From positions 1 through 9,720 of the forward strand of contig DASROJ010000306.1 of the NCBI GenBank assembly GCA_035646975.1: a DNA stretch of 9,720 nt, read 5' to 3'. Positions 6,419-9,720 of the stretch are shown one piece after another. This stretch comes from DASROJ01 sp035646975 (GTDB taxonomy: Bacteria; Acidobacteriota; Polarisedimenticolia; JACPZX01; DASXTC01). The notes under the pieces are model-generated. The model did no database searches and was not told where the DNA came from. It saw only the letters and a list, made by a program, of their open reading frames with translations. Positions within the stretch are counted from its first letter, which is position 1. The number at the start of each line of letters is the position of its first letter. A program made the position numbers and the translations under genes.

Positions 6419-7683
6419 GAACCCGGATGCCGCCGCGCGAAGGCTGACATCGTGAACCTGAGCGCCGGCGGGGTGATGAAAGTGGTCACGATGACCATCA
6501 TCACGATGGCCGCGAAGATCGAGTCGTCGACCACGCCGAGCGCATGGCCGATGCTCGCGAAGATGAGCCCGACTTCGCCGCGCGGGATCATCCCGACACC
6601 CACGCTGATCCGATCCAGCCCCCGTTCGAGGACTCCCAGGCTGCAGATCTGCTTGCCGAGTATCGCCGCCAGCGTGAGGGCCCCGCCCAGAACGAGCGCC
6701 TTCGGATCCCGGAAGGTCTCGAGGCGGACCTGGATCCCCATGAGCACGAAAAAGATGGGAACGAAGAACGTGGTCAGGGGCTCGAGCAGCTCTCCGAGCG
6801 GACGCTGCCCGCTGAACCGTTCGAACGTGGCCTCCTTGAGCACCAGGCCGGCCGCGAACGCCCCGATGATCGGCGCCAGCCCGACGAGATCGGCCAGCCA
6901 GGCCATGCCGAAGCAGAACGTCAGCGCCGTGATGAGCTTCATGCCCCTGACACGCAGGCTGGAGTTGTAATGCGCGAATCCGCGCACGAAGCGCTCGCCG
7001 ATCAGGAGCGAGATGGCCAGAAAGATAATCGACACGGTCGTGATGCGGGCAATCCCGCCGAAGCTCACCGTGCCCGCGGTGACGATGCCGCTCACCACGG
7101 CCAGGAGGATCAATCCCAGGACATCGTCGATGACCGCGGCCCCCAGGATGATCTGCGACTCCCGGTCCTTGATCCGGCCCATGTCCTTCAGCACGCGCGC
7201 GGTGATTCCCACGCTGGTGGCCGCCAGCGTCGCACCGAGAAACAGATGGGCGTTGCGGGAGATGTCCGGCCGCAGCGCCTCGCCGACGAGAAAACCGAGG
7301 ACCATCGGAGCGATGACCCCCAGGGTGGCCACCAGCAGGGAGGAGCCACCCACCTTCATCATGTCGCCGAGCTGGGTCTCCAGCCCGACCTCGAACAACA
7401 GCACCACCACGCCCACGCGCGCGAAGATGTCGATGAAGGGATCGGACCCCAGACCGGCGAACAATCCGATGCCGGTGAGATAGTCGAGGTTGCCCACCAG
7501 CACGCCGGCCACCAGCTCGCCCAGCACCGCCGGCTGGCGGATCCGCTCGAACAGCTCGCCGCCCAGCTTGGCCGCCAGGAGGATGACGACCAGGCCGAGC
7601 AGGAAGGGGGCCACCCGATCGTGGTGCGGGGAGGCCGGGGCCGCCACGGAGTCGGCGGCGAGCGGCAACGCGGCGAGGAACAT
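6415..7683 (-). CDS. CPA2-family sodium/proton antiporter, NapA-like
   Basis: An inner-membrane cation/proton antiporter of 422 residues from the ATG at 7683. It closely follows Thermus NapA (recalled from memory). There is an unwound-helix region ATSVGITARVLKDMG (about 155-169) and the two-aspartate motif AAVIDDVLGL (D186, D187), marking an electrogenic Na+/H+ type. Other matches are GLAPIIGAFAAGLVL, PIFFVLMGIQVRLE, ILGK (K344, matching the functional NapA K305) and GVGMIPRGEVGLIFASIG. About thirteen hydrophobic segments are visible. It ends just after the last one, so there is no RCK/TrkA_N domain and it is not a KefB/KefC. An N-terminal segment of about 25 residues before TM1 (MFLAALPLAADSVAAPAS) resembles a signal peptide and is absent from NapA. 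A TTG at 7698 is an alternative start, adding 5 residues. It lies 39 bases upstream of tdh on the same strand and is divergent from queD. Confidence 0.9.
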   Translation of the reverse strand: MFLAALPLAADSVAAPASPHHDRVAPFLLGLVVILLAAKLGGELFERIRQPAVLGELVAGVLVGNLDYLTGIGLFAGLGSDPFIDIFARVGVVVLLFEVGLETQLGDMMKVGGSSLLVATLGVIAPMVLGFLVGEALRPDISRNAHLFLGATLAATSVGITARVLKDMGRIKDRESQIILGAAVIDDVLGLILLAVVSGIVTAGTVSFGGIARITTVSIIFLAISLLIGERFVRGFAHYNSSLRVRGMKLITALTFCFGMAWLADLVGLAPIIGAFAAGLVLKEATFERFSGQRPLGELLEPLTTFFVPIFFVLMGIQVRLETFRDPKALVLGGALTLAAILGKQICSLGVLERGLDRISVGVGMIPRGEVGLIFASIGHALGVVDDSIFAAIVMMVIVTTFITPPALRFTMSAFARRHPGS

Positions 7684-7707
7684 CCACGGCGTCTGCAAAG
7701 TGCCGCC

Positions 7708-7736
7708 ATCTTGCGGGCGGCGAGCTTCGCTGTCAA
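7708..7736 (-). promoter_or_regulatory. Promoter of the antiporter gene
   Basis: On the minus strand a perfect TTGACA (7731-7736) is followed by 17 bases and CAAGAT (7708-7713, three of six bases including the key A and final T). The expected start is near 7700. This gives a leader of about 17 bases to the ATG at 7683 without a visible ribosome binding site, or almost none to the alternative TTG at 7698. Confidence 0.45.
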
Positions 7737-7750
7737 GCCACGCGGTCTCT

Positions 7751-7779
7751 TTGAAGCGCCGGCGACGCTGTGCTACCTT
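7751..7779 (+). promoter_or_regulatory. Candidate promoter of queD
   Basis: TTGAAG (7751-7756), a 17-base spacer and TACCTT (7774-7779) preceded by TGC, an extended -10. The -10 ends 8 bases before the ATG at 7788, so transcription would begin at the start codon. There is no Shine-Dalgarno sequence. The -35 is 14 bases from the -35 of the divergent antiporter promoter, so the two polymerases could interfere. Confidence 0.4.
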
Positions 7780-7787
7780 CCGCCCGC

Positions 7788-8207
7788 ATGTACACCGTCA
7801 CCGAGACCGTCTATTTCTGCTATGGGCATCGCCTGCTCGAGTACCAGGGCAAGTGCATCCATCCGCACGGTCATAACGGCAAGGTCGAGATCGAGCTGGC
7901 CGCCGAGGGGCTCGACCGACTCGGGATGGTGGTGGACTTTTCCGACATCGGCGATGCGATGAAAGGCTGGATCGACGCCAACCTCGATCACCGGATGCTG
8001 CTGCGCAGGGACGATCCGCTGTGCGAGCTGCTGGCAAAGCTGGGCGAGCCGTTCTACGCGATGGACGTCAATCCGACCGCCGAGGCGATCGCCAGGGCCA
8101 TCTATGATCAGGCGGTGAGCCGGAAGTTCCCGGTGCGCGAGGTCCGGCTCTGGGAGACCGAGTCGTCGGTGGCCTCGTACGCGGCCGGCGCGTCGGCTCA
8201 GGGCTGA
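7788..8207 (+). CDS. queD: 6-carboxytetrahydropterin synthase / 6-pyruvoyltetrahydropterin synthase family (QueD-like)
   Basis: A 139-residue cytosolic zinc enzyme of the PTPS/QueD family, which acts on dihydroneopterin triphosphate; in bacteria it usually makes 6-carboxytetrahydropterin for queuosine. The zinc ligands are H14 (FCYGHRL), H27 and H29 (HPHGHN). The catalytic cysteine C23 stands four residues before H27, as in the C-x3-HGH signature of QueD. D67/H68 (LDHRML) complete the Cys-Asp-His triad, and NPTAE (E99) plus the WETESSVASY strand (E123) are in the substrate-binding positions. The first helix motif reads FCYGHRL rather than the common FSAAHRL. Length is somewhat above E. coli QueD (121). 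ATG at 7788 is chosen over the GTG at 7770, which overlaps the -10. No queC, queE or queF is in the window, so the exact product (queuosine, biopterin-like) is inferred. Its last 10 bases overlap the 3' end of the M23 peptidase gene. Confidence 0.85.
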   Translation: MYTVTETVYFCYGHRLLEYQGKCIHPHGHNGKVEIELAAEGLDRLGMVVDFSDIGDAMKGWIDANLDHRMLLRRDDPLCELLAKLGEPFYAMDVNPTAEAIARAIYDQAVSRKFPVREVRLWETESSVASYAAGASAQG

Positions 8208-9040
8208 GGCGTCAGGGCTGTCGTCGGATCGATGGCCGCCCCGTTCGAGCGAATCTCGAAGTGCAGGTGGTTGCACGACGCGTTGCCCGAATGGCCCACC
8301 AGCGCGATCACGCCGTCGGTCGTCACGCGATCACCCAGGCTGACCAGGTTCTTCATGTTGTGGCCGTAGTAGGAGACCATCCCATTGTCATGCTCGATGG
8401 CGATGAGCCGGCCGTAGTTTCCGTAATGCTCTTCCACCAGCACGACCGTTCCTTCAGCCACCGGGTGGATGGGTGCGCCGGCCTCCGACCCGATATCGAT
8501 CCCCTGATGACGGTGGCCGCGCCGGGGACGATCGAATCCCGATATCACCCGACCGGCCACCGGCCACGGCAGCGCGTCGAAGCGTCCGGGGATGTCGGCC
8601 ACCGCGGGGGACATCGCGGGGGAAAGACGCGCCGGGATGTCGGCTGAGCCGGCGCCTGTCTCGTCGGCGTCGTCCAGCGGGATTGCCGGTGCAGCCGGAC
8701 GCCGTACGGCGGGATGCCTGGCGCGACGTGTCGTCGTCCGGGCCGCCGTCGTTCGCTGTCGAGCGGGCGCGACGGACGTGCCACCGGAGGGAATCACCAG
8801 GCGCGTGCCCGCGCGCAGGCTCGCGGGATTGCGAATGCCGTTGGCCGCGGCCAGCCCGTCGAGCGGGACGCCGTAGCTGCGCGCGATCGAGTAGAGCGTT
8901 TGACCGGGCCGCACCGTGTGACGCAGCGGCGTCGTGGTCGCGGCGTCGGCCGACACGGTTGTAATAATCGCCAGAAGGCAACCGAACAGGCAGAACAGCG
9001 TGAAACGGTGAATCGCGCCGCTCCGCGTCTCGTTTTTCAT
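8198..9040 (-). CDS. Secreted LysM + M23 (LytM/NlpD-like) peptidoglycan endopeptidase
   Basis: A 280-residue envelope protein that binds and probably cuts peptidoglycan cross-links. Order: a signal peptide at about 1-33 (positive N-region, then FTLFCLFGCLLAIITTV, with cleavage likely after SADA). A LysM domain follows at about 40-84 (HTVRPGQTLYSIARSYGVPL to LVIP), then an Ala/Arg/Thr/Pro-rich linker at 88-155. The M23 domain occupies about 157-276. The M23 site is complete: H178 and D182 (HQGIDIG), H227 (YYGHN), and H258/H260 (HLHFE), so it should be active, unlike the degenerate EnvC/NlpD activators. The stretch before HLHFE reads GNASCN instead of the common TG-rich loop. LFGC at 18-21 resembles a lipobox, but hydrophobic residues continue after the Cys, so a lipoprotein is less likely. 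ATG at 9040 is chosen over the in-frame ATG at 9052 because a TATATT -10 (9051-9056) overlaps the latter. It lies downstream of the MFS gene on the same strand, 64 bases apart. Confidence 0.92.
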   Translation of the reverse strand: MKNETRSGAIHRFTLFCLFGCLLAIITTVSADAATTTPLRHTVRPGQTLYSIARSYGVPLDGLAAANGIRNPASLRAGTRLVIPSGGTSVAPARQRTTAARTTTRRARHPAVRRPAAPAIPLDDADETGAGSADIPARLSPAMSPAVADIPGRFDALPWPVAGRVISGFDRPRRGHRHQGIDIGSEAGAPIHPVAEGTVVLVEEHYGNYGRLIAIEHDNGMVSYYGHNMKNLVSLGDRVTTDGVIALVGHSGNASCNHLHFEIRSNGAAIDPTTALTPQP

Positions 9041-9050
9041 GGCGGCACAC

Positions 9051-9056
9051 AATATA
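9051..9056 (-). promoter_or_regulatory. -10-like hexamer of the M23 peptidase gene
   Basis: TATATT on the minus strand (five of six bases matching TATAAT) ends 10 bases before the ATG at 9040. No clear -35 is visible 17 bases upstream. With no Shine-Dalgarno sequence, the message would have a leader of only a few bases. The AT-rich patch stands out in GC-rich surroundings. Confidence 0.4.
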
Positions 9057-9067
9057 AGGGAATCGGG

Positions 9068-9084
9068 CGGGCTGCACCAGCCCG
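9068..9084 (-). terminator. Small hairpin downstream of the MFS gene, possible weak terminator
   Basis: CGGGCT, a 5-base loop, then AGCCCG form a perfect 6-bp stem 21 bases past the MFS stop codon. There is no T-run after it on the minus strand, so it is not a classical intrinsic terminator. It may mark the 3' end of the MFS message or help Rho-dependent ending, and it separates that gene from the M23 promoter. Confidence 0.3.
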
Positions 9085-9104
9085 AATCGGCCGGACGGCG
9101 AACC

Positions 9105-9719
9105 CTATTCCGCCGAATCGATCACCCTCGCGCGGGTTTCGGGCAGTGTCCAGACCCATATCGCCGCCATGAAGGCGAAGCCCGCGGCCAGCGCGATGCC
9201 GCCCGACAATCGATACTTCTCCGAAAACGCCTGCACGACGATCGGGGCGGCGAACTGGACGCCGCGCGCTCCGTTGTAGATGCCTCCCATCGCGGTGGTG
9301 CGCAGCCGAGTGGGAAACAGCTCGGAGAAATACGGGCCGAAGTTGGACCAGGTGCCCGTGCCGATGCCGACGATCGCCATGGAGGCCAGCAGCAGTCGTG
9401 TGTCGGCGGCGACGATCTCCCATCCCAGCGTGATCAGCAGCAAGCCGGCGCCCATCAGCGAGGCGAAGGCGGTGAACACTGGCTTGCGTCCGAACCGATC
9501 GGAGGCCAGTCCAAACGTCAGGTAGCCGATCAGCTCACCGCTCACCACCACGAGTACCCAGAGACCCGACTTCGCCACGCCCAGCCCCCGTTCTTCGCGA
9601 AGGTAGGTGGGAAGCCACGAGAAGGTGAACCAGTAGGCCGACATGTTGAAGAGCGTGAGCACGAGGGCACACAGCGTGCGTCGGGCCATTCCTCGAGCCA
9701 GCAGCGCCTTGATGTTGGC
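9105..9719 (-). CDS. MFS transporter, C-terminal half (5' end beyond window)
   Basis: The last 204 residues of a major facilitator superfamily carrier; the frame stays open to the right edge and reads through the internal ATG at 9689, so that codon is not the start. The visible part corresponds to TM7-TM12. A basic loop (IKALLARGMARRTL) precedes TM7, and TM8 is followed by GLASDRFGRKP (9480-9512), the C-half copy of MFS motif A with the Asp-Arg and Gly-Arg-Lys core. A TM10 region (GIGTGTWSNFGPYFSELFPTRLR) ends in the SELFPTRLR motif (about 9300-9326), common in metabolite:H+ and sugar-acid/aromatic-acid symporters. The tail WTLPETRARVID is the usual 'PET' end of that group. The substrate cannot be told. 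It ends 64 bases upstream of the M23 peptidase gene. Confidence 0.9.
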   Translation of the reverse strand, partial: ANIKALLARGMARRTLCALVLTLFNMSAYWFTFSWLPTYLREERGLGVAKSGLWVLVVVSGELIGYLTFGLASDRFGRKPVFTAFASLMGAGLLLITLGWEIVAADTRLLLASMAIVGIGTGTWSNFGPYFSELFPTRLRTTAMGGIYNGARGVQFAAPIVVQAFSEKYRLSGGIALAAGFAFMAAIWVWTLPETRARVIDSAE

Positions 9720-9720
9720 C

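Noticed and set aside
6544..7962. Plus-strand open frame (472 codons) antisense to the antiporter and running into queD
   Set aside because: Charged, motif-free product; the minus-strand antiporter and plus-strand queD frames both carry catalytic residues. Same reasoning for the alternative minus frame at 6404-7687.
8192..8220. Palindrome around the queD/M23 stop codons (CTCAG..CTGAG) as a bidirectional terminator
   Set aside because: The stem is five pairs with a two-base centre, too tight to form a loop, and no T-run follows on either strand.
8975..8990. Lipobox LFGC in the M23 protein (lipoprotein like NlpD)
   Set aside because: The hydrophobic segment continues for about nine residues after the Cys and a standard SADA cleavage site follows, so a type I signal peptide fits better.
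1..9720. CRISPR arrays, tRNA or rRNA genes, transposases, phage genes
   Set aside because: Read through on both strands; no regularly spaced repeats, no cloverleaf-like sequence noticed, and all substantial frames are assigned to housekeeping or transport genes.

Overview
This window is an ordinary chromosomal segment of a high-GC, Gram-negative-type bacterium. Its outer-membrane evidence is a large TonB-dependent receptor with an Oar-like C-terminal barrel. That barrel type, together with a KimA-like potassium permease and a GC-rich background, would fit Acidobacteriota (perhaps Vicinamibacteria-like) or a neighbouring phylum. This placement is inference from gene style, not from a phylogenetic marker. 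I see no mobile element, CRISPR array, tRNA, rRNA or phage gene, and no gene-free stretch longer than about 170 bases.

Layout: (1) 2-1432 (+), the C-terminal 476 residues of an Oar-like TonB-dependent receptor, cut by the left edge. (2) 1446-1913 (-), a small HEPN-like helical protein convergent with the receptor. (3) A divergent intergenic region (1914-2084) with a good sigma70-type promoter for the HEPN gene, an A-tract, short direct repeats, and an extended -10 just before the next gene. (4) 2085-4127 (+), a 680-residue APC-superfamily permease of the KimA/KUP-like proton:potassium symporter type. (5) A block on the minus strand read right to left: NapA-like CPA2 sodium/proton antiporter (6415-7683), threonine dehydrogenase tdh (5341-6375) and 2-amino-3-ketobutyrate CoA ligase kbl (4148-5338). 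(6) 7788-8207 (+), a QueD/PTPS-family enzyme, divergent from the antiporter. (7) 8198-9040 (-), a secreted LysM + M23 peptidase whose 3' end overlaps queD by 10 bases. (8) 9105-9719 (-), the C-terminal half of an MFS transporter, cut by the right edge.

How the genes work together: Tdh and Kbl are consecutive enzymes that turn L-threonine into glycine and acetyl-CoA with NADH production; their genes are 2 bases apart and surely co-transcribed. The antiporter ends 39 bases upstream of tdh, so it may share the transcript, although a candidate tdh promoter lies in that gap. Two monovalent-cation transporters (potassium import, sodium/proton exchange) flank the threonine operon. The other genes (queuosine-type pterin enzyme, cell-wall hydrolase, MFS carrier) look independent.

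The most noteworthy cross-cutting observation is that several transcription-unit heads lack a Shine-Dalgarno sequence and instead have a TANNNT -10-like hexamer 8-13 bases before the ATG. This suggests leaderless or near-leaderless transcripts. I did not find a convincing new multi-gene system; the best candidates for follow-up are the leaderless-promoter pattern and the HEPN protein without the RNase motif next to a potassium importer.
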